A stretch of DNA of 64,000 bases. Origin: Gnetum montanum (lineage: Eukaryota; Streptophyta; Gnetopsida; Gnetales; Gnetaceae). Under the pieces are notes generated by a model. That model worked only from the letters and a program-made list of their open reading frames with translations. It was not told the DNA's origin and did no database searches. Each line of letters begins with the position of its first letter. The first letter of the stretch is position 1. Shown piece after piece: positions 1 through 11,000 of this stretch. The stretch covers positions 20,696-84,695 of the forward strand of contig MNCI01004508.1 in assembly GCA_015680685.1 (NCBI GenBank), read 5' to 3'. The position numbers were made by a program, and so were the translations under genes.

Positions 1-45
1 CATGACTAAATTTATTTTTTAGTTCTAGTTTTTGAAGGCACAACA
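1..45 (+). repeat. Terminal fragment of copia 5' LTR
   Basis: It aligns with the end of the LTR at 3740-4152: both have a TAAATTTATTTT stretch and end in GCACAACA. It is followed two bases later by a primer-binding site, the expected position for the end of a 5' LTR. Confidence 0.85.
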
Positions 46-47
46 AG

Positions 48-60
48 TGGTATTAGACCA
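48..60 (+). other. Primer-binding site, initiator tRNA-Met type (copia)
   Basis: TGGTATTAGACCA lies 2 bp after the LTR end. The usual plant copia PBS is TGGTATCAGAGC, complementary to the 3' end of initiator tRNA-Met. Two or three substitutions fit the general decay. Confidence 0.75.
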
Positions 61-114
61 AAGTTTGTGGTAGATTGTTGGTAGTGCATTGAAGTTGGCG
101 GACAAAGTGGAGAT

Positions 115-720
115 TTAAAAACTTATGGGTTCCAATTGGCAAATTTGGAAAATTATGATGATAGATATTTTATATTAGAAGGAATTAGAACCTTACATCA
201 CAAATGGGGAAACAAAGAAGCCTCAAGGCATGTCTCGAGAAGAGTGGGTTAACTTGGTATTGCAGAGCTCTGTCTTTGATCAGACCTTGCTTGTTTGATG
301 AAATTCCGTACACAATTGCTGAGAAGAGTACACCAAAAGGCTTATGGAAAAGGCTAATCAAGTTGTACAAACAGCCATCAAGAGTAACCCAAGTTTATCA
401 CATAAGGAGGTTATTATAGTTGAAGATGAAGGAGAATAATATAGTAGCTCAACACCTCTTTGAATTTAATAGTTGTTTTTCTTAATTAAGAGCATTGAAG
501 GTGTTGGATGATGAAGTTAAATCATTGTTGTTTGTCTCTTCTCCTCCAAATAGTTGGAAAACAATAGTTATAATGATCAGTGTAGCATGTGCAACATTGG
601 ATTTTGGTACTATTGTAGCAGCCTTGTTGGATGCTAAAAAGAGAAAGGTGACACTACTCTTGATAATACTTTCTGTAGAAGTGAGTTTTGTCAATTTGAT
701 GAATGGATAATGGATTTTGG
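115..720 (+). pseudogene. Copia gag remnant (UBN2-type capsid)
   Basis: Conceptual translation in shifting frames gives typical copia gag pieces: GLWKRLIKLYKQ (the W-x-x-L block), then LDDEVKSLLFVSSPPNSW, the 'L-D-D-E-x-K-x-L-L-L-S-S-L-P-x-S-W' signature of the family, then a lysine/arginine-rich stretch. The protein would form the virus-like particle in the cytoplasm. The frame is broken by stops and at least one shift, and no zinc knuckle is readable. The call rests on the order of conserved blocks just upstream of the protease and integrase pieces. Confidence 0.75.
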
Positions 721-1920
721 AGCATCATTTCATGTATGTTTTTATAAGGAATATTTTAGGACATTTACAAAATTTGAAGATGCTTATGTTTAGTTGGGCA
801 TTGGATATGAATGCTCAATCAAAGCTATTGGTGATGTGTTCATCTAGCAAGAAGATGGAATGCAATTAACTCTTCAAAATGTTAGGTATGTACTTGATTT
901 AAAAAGAAATTTAATTTTAGTAGGATAGTTAGATGCTATTGTTTTCAAAACTATATTGGGGGAGGGTGATTGAAAGATCATAGAATGATTCATGACTATT
1001 GTAAAAGAAGAGAAAAGAGGCTTTCTATATGTATTGAAAGGAACATGGGCAAATGGACATACTATGACAAAAAAGGAACCTAATGAAGATCTTTAGCCAT
1101 GTTATCATAGGATGGGACACTTGAGTGAAAAAGGAACAAAGGTATTGCAATCTAAAAACCTTATTACTAAATTCTGTGAAGATTGTGTTAGTAGTTTCTT
1201 TTAAAAGAAATGAATCCCATAGGAAGAATGGTTGCTTAGAGGTAATCCATTCTAAAGTTTTTCCTCCTTTTAATCGTATGTCATTTAATGGTGATTGTTA
1301 CTTCATAACCTTTATTGCTGATTATTGTCAAAAATGTTGGTTGTATGCTATGAAAAGCAATGATCATGCTATTCATATGCTTAGATTGTTCAAAGCTAGG
1401 GTTGAAAATGAGACCACTAGAAAAATTAAGTGTTTGCACACTAATTCTGAAGGAGAATTGTTCCATTGTCTTTGAAGTAGGCATCAAACATGAAAGGATA
1501 GTTCATGGTACACCACAACAATATGGTGTTGCTGAAAAGTACAACAAAACAATCCTAAATAGGATTTGAAGCATGTTAAAGAATTTTGGATTACTAAAAG
1601 ATTTTTGACATGAGGCTGCAAAAACTAATGTGTATTTGATTAATATATCCCCTATTGGACCATTAGATTGAAAAGTAGTAGAGGTTGAATGGAGTCGAAG
1701 GCAAGTAAGTTATAATCATCTTAGAACCTTCGGCTGTATTGCATATGGATATATTCCTAAAGAAACTAGATCTAAATTTAAGATACAACAAACACATGCA
1801 TTTTTGTAGTCTATGGAGGTGATGATAGGGGATAAAAATTATGGAATCAAATTACTAATAGAATATTTAGAAGTAGAGATTAGTTTAATGAAAATGTAAT
1901 GTATGGATAGCTTGAACAAT
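706..1920 (+). pseudogene. Copia protease and integrase remnant
   Basis: WIMDFGASFHV near 709-740 matches the copia protease active site (W-x-x-D-[ST]-G-A-[ST]-x-H), with the Ser/Thr after Asp replaced by Phe. Near 1096-1190 a GAG-pre-integrase zinc box is readable: CYHRMGHLSEKG, then FCEDC. Integrase core fragments follow: FIADYC near 1310, HTNSEGEL near 1437, and GTPQQYGVAEKYNKT near 1510, which carries the last catalytic Glu in its usual P-Q-x-N-G-x-x-E context (here YGVAE). The C-terminal 'FGCIAYGYIPKE' follows near 1730. Several stops and frameshifts interrupt it. Confidence 0.8.
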
Positions 1921-2289
1921 CAGCAGAAAAGAAAGAATAGGTAAAAATTAATATATCCTCTCTTGTTTCAAAGCAACCATTGCAGCAAATATAGAATGAA
2001 CAACTATCTCAAATGTCAAGCCCTATGGATGAGGATACAAATGATAGTGAAAATAGTCAAGAGCAAGTACAAGATGATGAAGGTGAGCACTATGAAGAAG
2101 GTATTGGTGAAACACCTTAACATTGGATTTGAATATCTACCCACATTACTAGGCCTCTTAAGAAGCATTCTACAATATTACAGTTTTCTTTATACTGAAA
2201 ATGATGAACTAGAAGATTTTCAGGAAGCTTTGCAAAGTTCATATTTGAAGCTTTTGAAGTCAACAATGGATGGAGAGATCAATTTACTA

Positions 2290-3600
2290 AAACAAAATTA
2301 GACTTGGGAGTTGATTCCTCTTCTACCTAGTAAAAAAGCCTTGAAGAACAAATGGTTATTTAAAATAAAAAATTAGGCTAATCACCTAGAAATTTATAGG
2401 GCTAGGATTGTGGTTAAAGTATATACAAAGAGATAAGGTATTGTAAAATATTCCTCAACCTGGATGGTATTATCATTGATAGCTTATTTAGATTTGGAAT
2501 TGGAATAGTTAGATGTTAAAACAACATTTTTCATAGAGATCTAGAAGGAGAGATCTCCATCGAATGACCAAAAGAATATGTGGATCAACATTGATCTCAT
2601 TATGTTTCTAGGTTAAATAGGAGCCTATATGGGTAGTGGTACAAGAAGTTTGGCATGTCTATGCATGAACTACAATTTGTTAGGTCTGAAGTTGATCATG
2701 GTATTTGTTTCAAGGGTAGCATATCAAGTAAATTTATGATTCTTTTGTTATACATTGATGGAATGTTGGTTGCTAGTAATGATTTAGCAGAAATTAAGAA
2801 GTTGAAAACTAATTTGTCAAAAAAAATTTCAATGAAAAATCTAGGTGCACCTAGACTAATCTTGGGTATGCAAATATGGAGTGATAGGATGCAAAGCAAG
2901 TTATGTTTAAGATAGGAGAAGTATATCAATAGAGTACTACATTAGTTCAACATGGCTTTAGCATGACCTATAAGTACTCCCCTAGCATAACATTTCAAGC
3001 TATCCAAGGATGATTGCCCTAATACTAATATTGAGAAGAAAGTTATCCCATATCAATCAGCTGTGGGGAGTTTAATGTATGCTATGGTCTATACAAGACT
3101 AGATATTACTCATGCAGTGGGATTGTAACTAGATATATGAGCAATCCTGGTATAAAGCATTGGAATGCTAGTAAGCAGATCCTTCGGTATTTAAAAGGTA
3201 CAAAATCCCATTAGTTATGTTTTGGTAGCTCTAATTTGAAACTTGTTGGATATGTAGATGTAGATAATGAAGGTGTTTGATAAAAGATAGTCTACATCAA
3301 GATACGTCCTTGCTCTTGGAGGAGGAGCCATCAGTTGGATGCCTAGGTTACATATTGTTCCTGCATTATCTTTTATAGAATCAAAATGCGTGGCATTATC
3401 AAAGGCATGCAAAGAGATGCTAGCTACAGAGTTACATAAATCATTTGGATCTTAAACAAATGTCTTATGATTAACATTAAGAGTGCTATATTCTTGGTAA
3501 AGAATGCTGTGTATCATGCAAAGACTAAGTACATAGATGTAAGGTATCATTTTATAGTTTAAGCAAATAAAAAATAAAAAAATACTTTGGAAGTAAAGAA
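2290..3600 (+). pseudogene. Copia reverse transcriptase / RNase H remnant
   Basis: The start matches 'W-E-L-V-P-L-P-x-x-K-K-x-L-x-x-K-W-L/V-F-K', with NKWLFKIKN near 2350. The catalytic box appears as LLYIDGMLVASND at 2740-2783, where plant copia elements have LLYVDDMLI, so the second Asp has become Gly and polymerase activity would be lost. The 'MKNLGAPRLILGMQI' block (2833-2875), YQSAVGSLMYAMVYTRLDI (3050-3108) and the RNase H piece with ALSFIESKCVALSKACKE (3364-3417) follow in order. Stops are frequent. Confidence 0.85.
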
Positions 3601-3739
3601 GGTGCATACAGATCATACTACAATTGATGTGCTAACAAAAGTTATTTCTCTAGAGAATACAATGTTTTGCAAGATGAAGATGGGGTTGACTTAATAAGAA
3701 AGTTGGGAAGTAGAGCAGATTTGACTTCAAGTGGGAGAT

Positions 3740-4152
3740 TGTTGTAATAGTGAAGTAAAATATATTCCTTGATTCTCTCTCTCCATAATCTCTAATCAAG
3801 AAATTTGTACTTGGTTGTCTTTTTGTTGTGTAAGTTAGTAAGATTAATGAGATGGAGCTAATTAATTATTAGTCACTGATATTCAATTATTCTAATCAAT
3901 ATCCTTAACTATCAGACTGATTGAATGCCTAAAATTATGGGCCTGAAGGCTATTTAAAGGAGAGGGAGAGAGGTAATAGATGTAATAAGAAATTCACTTC
4001 TCAAGAAGAATACAATGTTCCTACTTTCTTGGGGTTGTTTCCCTTCACATTGAGGGGTTTTTCCATGTAAATCTGTCTCACATTTCATGTTTGGTTGTTG
4101 TCAACAATCACATAAGTAAATTTATTTTCAATTCTGGGTTTAAAGCACAACA
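3740..4152 (+). repeat. Copia 3' LTR
   Basis: It starts TGTTG directly after a purine-rich tract (AAGTGGGAGA, the usual plant copia polypurine tract) and ends CAACA, giving 5-bp inverted termini. Its end matches bases 1-45. A TATA-like TATTTAAA lies at 3951-3958. The length is 413 bp. Confidence 0.85.
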
Positions 4153-7100
4153 CTTTTCATGCTGCCTCTGAGTAGTCTAGTCTTAGATGCTCCATATTCT
4201 TGCATTTTTCCTTCCAAGGCTTCATCTCCTTGGACTTTTGTGCCTAATCCTTTGTTACCTTGTTTCATTGTCCAACGTGTGACCCATTACGTTGGCATTT
4301 GATACCCCACCCATCGCGTTGCTAAGCATGCTACCATCTGTCACCCCACTGACTGCATTGCTCATAGCACTATCCTTGAATGCTTCATCCTTGCACATCC
4401 CCATTTCCCTCATTTTAATAAGATAAAATATTTATGTTATCTACATATAATATCTTTATGTTCATATATTAAAGTTTGGTTTTATGTCTCGTGTACAACT
4501 TTAATTTACTAGACTCTAAGAAGGAAAATTGTTTATTTGGTCTTAATCACTCTTTTAAATCATATATCATTATAATTAGAATTCCTAACCGCATGATAAT
4601 CATTCGTGAGTCAATTTTGATAATTACTTTGTACTAAGGTTTTTTGGTTTGGAAAATTTCCATAGTTGGTATTATTTGTGAGACTAGGATCATTTAAATC
4701 TTGAATCATGTTTGCACTTGTTAAGGGGAAAATTTGAACTACCACTCAACCCACACAACTTGCACTTTGTATTCTCTAACTTACAACTGGCACAAAAACT
4801 CTAACATTTGTTAAGTGATACTTCTTGGATGTCTGGACACTTATACTCCTATTCTTATTCTTCAACAGGAAGTCATCCTTTCATAAACTCCTTAACTTAT
4901 GACCACATCTCAAACTCACGTACTTCTTCTTTGTTTGATCTATTTAGATCTTTTTTCTTCATTGGTTGTTTTATTATAATATTTTATTGTTCCATTCATT
5001 AACATTATTTTCTTCATGGTGTTTGTATTTTGCGACTAGTCATAGTGCTTCATATAACCACTTTTGGGTTTCATTTGTATTGATTCACCAAACTAATGAT
5101 TGGGCAACTCAAACTGATTATTATGGTTTGACACTCTCTTACAAGTACTAGTTTCATTGATTTGGTTATTCATTGAGAATTGGGAGTGGATATAATATTG
5201 AACAAATAAATAATAAGTGATACACATCTTCATGATGGCCAGTCATGAATACATATAACACTCTTATTCAATAATCTTCTACCCTTCACTCATGAATCCA
5301 AGAACGAGAACACAAAAACACACAAAAAGCCAAGTTAAGGTCAAATTTTTGATTAAAAGAAACATAACAATAAATTGTTAAAGGAAACATATTTAGGGGA
5401 ACATTTCATGGGGTTACATGGGAATGGTAGGCAAGGAAAAGAGTCAAACTTAGCAAGGTTTGACATATGAACATGTGCTGCTAACAATGAGGTGGTTGTT
5501 GGGGTTGATTCTAGAACTGGCTGTGGTTGTGATTGTGGCTTTGTCTATCCTCCTCCTTGATCACCCTTGTCCTTTGTAGATTGAATGCCATGGAGAATTT
5601 TCTCAACAGTAATTTCTTGATGAATCCCCATTGGGACTTAGTTACTTTGTTGTTCTAGAACACTTCTTGATTCCATGTCGTTTCTATAGGTGTAAACTAC
5701 CATATTCTACAGTGGGAAGTGTGATTTGATTATTTTATCTGAGACTATCACCATGATATTTGCTATCTTGGCCTCATGATTCTTGATTATTGAATTTCTT
5801 TCTTTGATTGTTTGCTCTAAGGATTCTCTTTTTGAACTCCCTTTCTTCTCATGTTCTTCATAATTGCTGATCCTGATTTGCAAAATGTTATTGCCATTGA
5901 TCAATGAAGCATTTGTATTTTGCAAGTCATGGAGCTCTTGCACTAACGCTAGATTTCTTTTCTTAATTCCTTGATACTTTCTTGATATGATGCATCAAGT
6001 GCTTGAAGATCTAGTACTCTTTGATGATCTATCTTTGCTTTTGAGGCATCCAACTTGAGAATTTTTGCTCCGTTTTCTTCCTTGTATAGTGCTACTTGAT
6101 CCACAAAGTCATGAAATTACATCTTTATTATGACTAATTCATTTTCTTTTCTTTTCAACTCTACATCATGTTGCTTTTGTTTAACTTCTAGTTAAGTATT
6201 TCTCAATAGCCATTGTAAGCCTTTCCATTTTTTTCTACTATGTAGGTATGCATACCTATGTGATGTAGTGTGAATTCGATAAATAAATGACCTGTTGCAA
6301 TTACAATGTCATTTTTACAAAGAAAATTGGGCTTGCAATTATTGAGGTAGTACTTTATGCTTGACATATTGCGTTGTGAGATGGTCATTCCACTCTTTTA
6401 TCAACTACAGCCACACTTCTAAGGATCATGGATTTCATAAACACATGAAATTTTGATTTTTAACAAATAGTTTTGTGCCAGGAGGCTCTTGTAGATGTTA
6501 GAAGTGAGACTACTACACAAAGCCTAAAATTCTTTGTTATTTGTCTTATAAATGAGAGACGGGTCCCTACCAAAATATGAACTATTTTCTATATGAATTT
6601 CCCTTGTTGGCTCTAGCAAAGCTTCTAGATTGTATATGAGATGAGGAATAAAAAATGACCTATTGTCATTTGTAAAGTCTTCCTCTATCTTCTTCTTTAT
6701 TTCTATTCGCTCTCATGAATTTCCCATTGTTCTGACATCTCTTGTGGTTGCTTCCACAACTAGAGCCTTTGCCTTCTACTTCTTCTCATTTTTTCTTCAT
6801 GGGTTCTTCCTAATCCCTTCTTCTTGTGTTGTCATGGATTAGGAGACCATCGTAGTTGTTGTCCTTGTATATGGTTCCAAACTAAAGTTCATCCAAGCTC
6901 TTATGATCCCTTGGTTTCTTTTAGGAAGATTGGAGCAATTGACATGATTTGAGCTATAAGGATCTCCCATTGAGTGTATTGTGAGTTTATCTTGTCAAGT
7001 ATAAGTCATGAATTTATGGAAATTCATAGCTACTAATTGGGCACAACTAAATTTTACATGGAAAGGTTGAACAATAGGGGGTTGGGGGTACATACCACTG

Positions 7101-8044
7101 GTTATTACCTGTAATAGTAGGGGTACTGATGCTTAGCAATAATGGGAAGAAAAAATTTTAATACCTTGGTAATAGTGGTACAAAAATTTATTTTTGAATT
7201 AATTTTTACTTTAACAAAGAAGAAATATTGAGAAATTATTATATGTTAGGCAATAAAAAAGTAATAGAGCATGTATGAATGGAATGAGAATGGTTGTCTA
7301 TGCAATAATAAGAAATAATTGCTCTTGCATAGCATAAGCATACATTGAATCATTTGAATGGTTCCATGTGTAGAATAAAAAGAAGCAAACCATTACTCTT
7401 GCAATCCAAATGGTGTTAAATAAGAAAGGATGAAGAAGAAGTAGAAATCAATCATAGTTCACAACTATCATAGAGAATGCATAGAGAATTTTTAGATACA
7501 TGTATCACTCTTTTTACTTGTTCCAAGAAAACTCCAATTCTTAGCAATTTTGCAAAGAAAAGCTAGAAATTGAAGAAAAAAATTGAAAAACAATGGTGAA
7601 AATGGATGAAAAAATGACCCAGAACAATGTGCTTCTCTGGGGCTGGGGCTTCATTAAGAGAAGAATATGTTGTTGTGAAGATTAAGAAATGTTTCTTCCT
7701 ATGTAAGGCATGCTTGCATAAGACAGAGGAAATACCTGAAGTTTGGAGCTAGAGAAAATGGAGTTACTAAGGTAGAAAATGATTGACATACATTCCTTTT
7801 TCTTGCCTTGACTAAATAATTTTTGCAGCGGTGTTGCAACATTAAAATGCATAAAATAACCACAAGGTGGAATAGTTATGAATGATTTTGAAACTGGTTA
7901 TTTCTAGTCGCATGTATCCCACTCCCTATTATTCAACCTATCCTATTACATTCCACTGATTCATGAGGTACAACTTGAACATCCAACAAGAAATCTGGTT
8001 GTAGTGGTTTAAATAATCAAACAATGCAGAATATAGAATTGACA
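4153..8044. other. AT-rich intergenic DNA without a recognisable intact gene
   Basis: I see no recognised domain here apart from a coiled-coil remnant on the minus strand (5690-6400). Short ORFs such as 4808-5002 have no family features. The stretch at 7090-7300 is A/T-rich with short homopolymer runs. The composition changes sharply at about 8045, where the minisatellite begins. Confidence 0.6.
5690..6400 (-). pseudogene. Unrecognised decayed reading frame with coiled-coil segments
   Basis: On the minus strand, an open piece beginning at 6388 (61 residues) leads after frame changes into charged heptad-rich stretches such as LEVKQKQHDVELKRKENE (near 6170) and RESLEQTIKERNSIIKNHEA (5760-5825). 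The longest uninterrupted part, 5707-5943, is 78 residues, rich in E, K, N and I. Three or more frameshifts or stops separate the pieces. I do not recognise the protein. A retroelement accessory protein is one possibility, since the downstream Tat-like elements also carry a coiled-coil cargo, but I could not align the two. Confidence 0.35.
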
Positions 8045-11000
8045 TGCAAGGTGCTCTCAGGGAGAATGCTCTGAGGGAGGTCACTCTGAGGGAGAGCACT
8101 CTCTGTGAGGGCATCCTCTCAGAGGGAGCTCTCAATGAGGGTGCTCTCGAGGAGAACACTCTCACATGTAGAACGTAAGGTTCTCTCAAGGAGAACAATC
8201 TCTGAAAGCCCACTCTAACGGAGGAGGCTCTCAAGGAGAATGCTCTCAGGGAGGGTGCTCTCATGAAGAATGCTCTTAAGGAGGACACTCTCAAGGAGGG
8301 TGTCCTCAGGGAGACTGATCTTAGGGAGGGCTTTCTCAAGGATGGAACTCTTAGGAAGGATGCTCTATGATAGAATGCTCTCAATGAGGATGCTCTGGAG
8401 ATGAACACTCACATGAGGGTGCAAGATGCTCTCATTGAGGGTGCTCTCAAGTAGAACACTCTCTCGGAGGCAGGACTAATGTAGAAAGCTCTTAGGGAGA
8501 ACGTACTTAGGGAGGGCACTCTCATAGAGAATTATCTTAAGGAGGATGCTATTGAGAATGACGTCCTCAGGGAGACAACTCTTAGGGAGGGCATCCTCAG
8601 GGAGGGCACTCCTAGGAAGGGCACTCTGTGAAAAAATGCTCTCAAGGAGAACGCTCTCGAGGTGAACACTCACATGTGTAACACAATGTGCTCTTATGGA
8701 AAACACTCTCTTAGAGGATGCTCTTGTAGAGGCCACTCCAATGGAGGCCACTCTTAGGGAGAATGATCTTGAGAAGGGGCACTCTTCGATAAAACGCTCT
8801 CAATGAGGGTGCTCTCGAGGAGAACACTCATGTGTGTAATGCAAGGTGCTCTCATGGAGAATGCTCTGAGGAAGGTCACTCCAAGGGAGAGCGCTCTCTA
8901 GGAGGGCACCTTCTAAGAGGTAGCTCTCAACAAGGGTGCTCTTGAGGAGAACATTCTCACATGCGTAGCGCAAGGTGCTCTCGGGGAAGGTGCTCTCCAA
9001 AAGGCTACTCTAATGGATGGTGCTCTCAAGGAGGGCACTCTCATGGAGAACGTTATTAAGGAGGATAGTGTTGAGGAGGGAATCCTTAGGGAGACTACTC
9101 TTAGGGAGGGCATTCTAAGGGAGGGCACTCTTAGGAAAGGTGCTCTCTAAAAGAATGCTCTCAACAAGGGCACTCTCAGGGAGAACACTCTCAAGGAGGG
9201 CATTCTCACAGGGAACACTCTTAAGGAGGATGGTATCGATGATGGTGTCCTTAGGGAGATAGCTCTCAGGGAGGGCATTCTTAAGGAGGGCACTTTTAGG
9301 AAGGGAACTCTTCAAAAGAACGCTCTCAGTGAGGGCACTCTCAAGGTGAACACTCTTACGTGTGTAACAAAAGGTTCTCTCATGGACAATGCTCTTGTGG
9401 AGGGTGCTCTCAAGGAGAACACTCTTGCAAAGGTCACTCTTGGGAAGGGAGCTCTCAAGGAGGGCACTCTTCGACAAAATGCTCTAAACAAGGGCACTCT
9501 AGGGAGAATGGTCTTAGTGAGTGCCCTCTCAAAGAGAGCACTCTTTGGAAGGCTGCTCTAACAGAGGGTGCTCTCAAGGAGAATGCTCTCGTGGAGGGCA
9601 ATCTCACATAGAATGCTCTTAAGCAGGACACTCTCAAGGAGGGTGTTCCCAGGAAGATTAATCTCAAGGAGGACGTTCTAATGGAGGTAGCCCTCCAAGA
9701 GAACAATCTCAATAAGGGCACTCTCGAGGAGAACAATCTCACGTGCGTAACGAAAGGTGCTGTTAGGGAGAATGCTTTGAGGAAGGTTGCTCTGAGGAAG
9801 GTTGCTCTGAGGAAGAGCACTCTCCAAGAGGGCACCCTCGGAGAGAGGGAGCTATAAATGAGAGTTCTTTCGAAGAGAACACTCTCACATGCATAGCGCA
9901 AGGCTCTCTCAGGGAAGGCACTCTCAAGGAGAACGCTCTCTGAAAGGCTATTCTAATGGATGGCACTCTCAAGGAGGGCACTCTCTCAGAGAATTTTCTT
10001 AAGGAGGATAGTCTCGAGGAGGGCATCCTCAAGGAGACAGCTCTCAAGGAGGGTGTTCTCATGGAGGGAACTCTTAGGAAGGGTGCTCTTTGAAAGATCG
10101 CTCTCAACCAAGGCACTCTTGAGGTGAACACTATCATGTGGGTAAAACAAGGTGCTCTCATGGACAATGCTCTCATAGGAGGTGCTCTCAAGGAGGACAC
10201 TCTCATAGAGTCTACTCCAACAAAGGTTGCTCTTAAGAAGAATGCTCTTGGGGAGGGCACTCTCAACGAGGGCACTCTCAACGAGGGCACTCTTCAACAA
10301 AACGGGTGCAAGGTGGGCACTCTAGGGAGAATTCTCCTGGTGAGGGTCCTCTTAAGGAGAATGCTCTTTGAAAGGTTGCTATAATGGAGGGCACTCTCAA
10401 GAAGACTGAGCTTGTGGAGGGTGACCTCATGGAGAACACACTTAAGGGGGACATTCTTAAGGAGGGTGTCACCAGGAAGACTGTTCTCAAGGAGGGCATT
10501 CTAATGGAGGGTGCTCTCTTAGAGAACTCTTTCAACAAGGGTGCTCTTAAGAGAACACTCTCACATGCATAAGGCAAGGTGCTCTTAGGGAGAATGCTCT
10601 GAGGGAGATCGCTCTCTGTGAGGGTGTCCTTCGAGAGGGAGCTCTCAACGAGGGCACTTTCAAGGAGAACACAGCACAAGGTGCTCTTGGGGAAGGCACT
10701 CTAAAGGAAAATAATCTTCGAAAGGCCACCCTAACAAAGGAGGCTCTCAAGGAGAACACTCTTAGGAAGGGTGCTCTCACAAAGAATTCTCTTAAGGAGT
10801 ATGTTCTCAAGGAGGGTGTCCTTAGGGGGGCTGATCTTAGGAAGGGACTTCTCAAGGAGGGCATTCTTAGGAAGGGTGCTCTCTGACAGAATGCTCTCAA
10901 CAAGGATGCTCTTGAGGAGAACACTCACACAAGGGTGCAAGGTGCTCTCATGGAGGGCACTCTCTTGGAGGTAGATCTAATGTAGAAAGCTCTCAGGGAG

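Larger units (their letters stand above)
1..4152 (+). mobile_element. Ty1/copia LTR retrotransposon, degenerate, 5' LTR cut by window edge
   Basis: The order along the + strand is: end of the 5' LTR (1-45), primer-binding site (48-60), gag remnant, protease-like DFGAS box, GAG-pre-integrase, integrase, RT, RNase H, polypurine tract (near 3729-3739) and 3' LTR (3740-4152). That is the copia order, with integrase before RT. The first 45 bases align with the last ~42 bases of the 3' LTR, both ending GCACAACA, which shows that the window opens inside the 5' LTR. The internal part is about 3.7 kb, at the short end for copia, so deletions are likely. Stops and frameshifts occur every few hundred bases, so the copy is old and cannot make its own proteins. 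The right-hand target duplication cannot be tested because the left flank lies outside the window. Confidence 0.9.

Noticed and set aside
4153-4440. Repeated GTTGGCATTTG/ACCCATCGCGTTG-like phrases suggesting a satellite
   Set aside because: Only two or three weak matches with no constant spacing.
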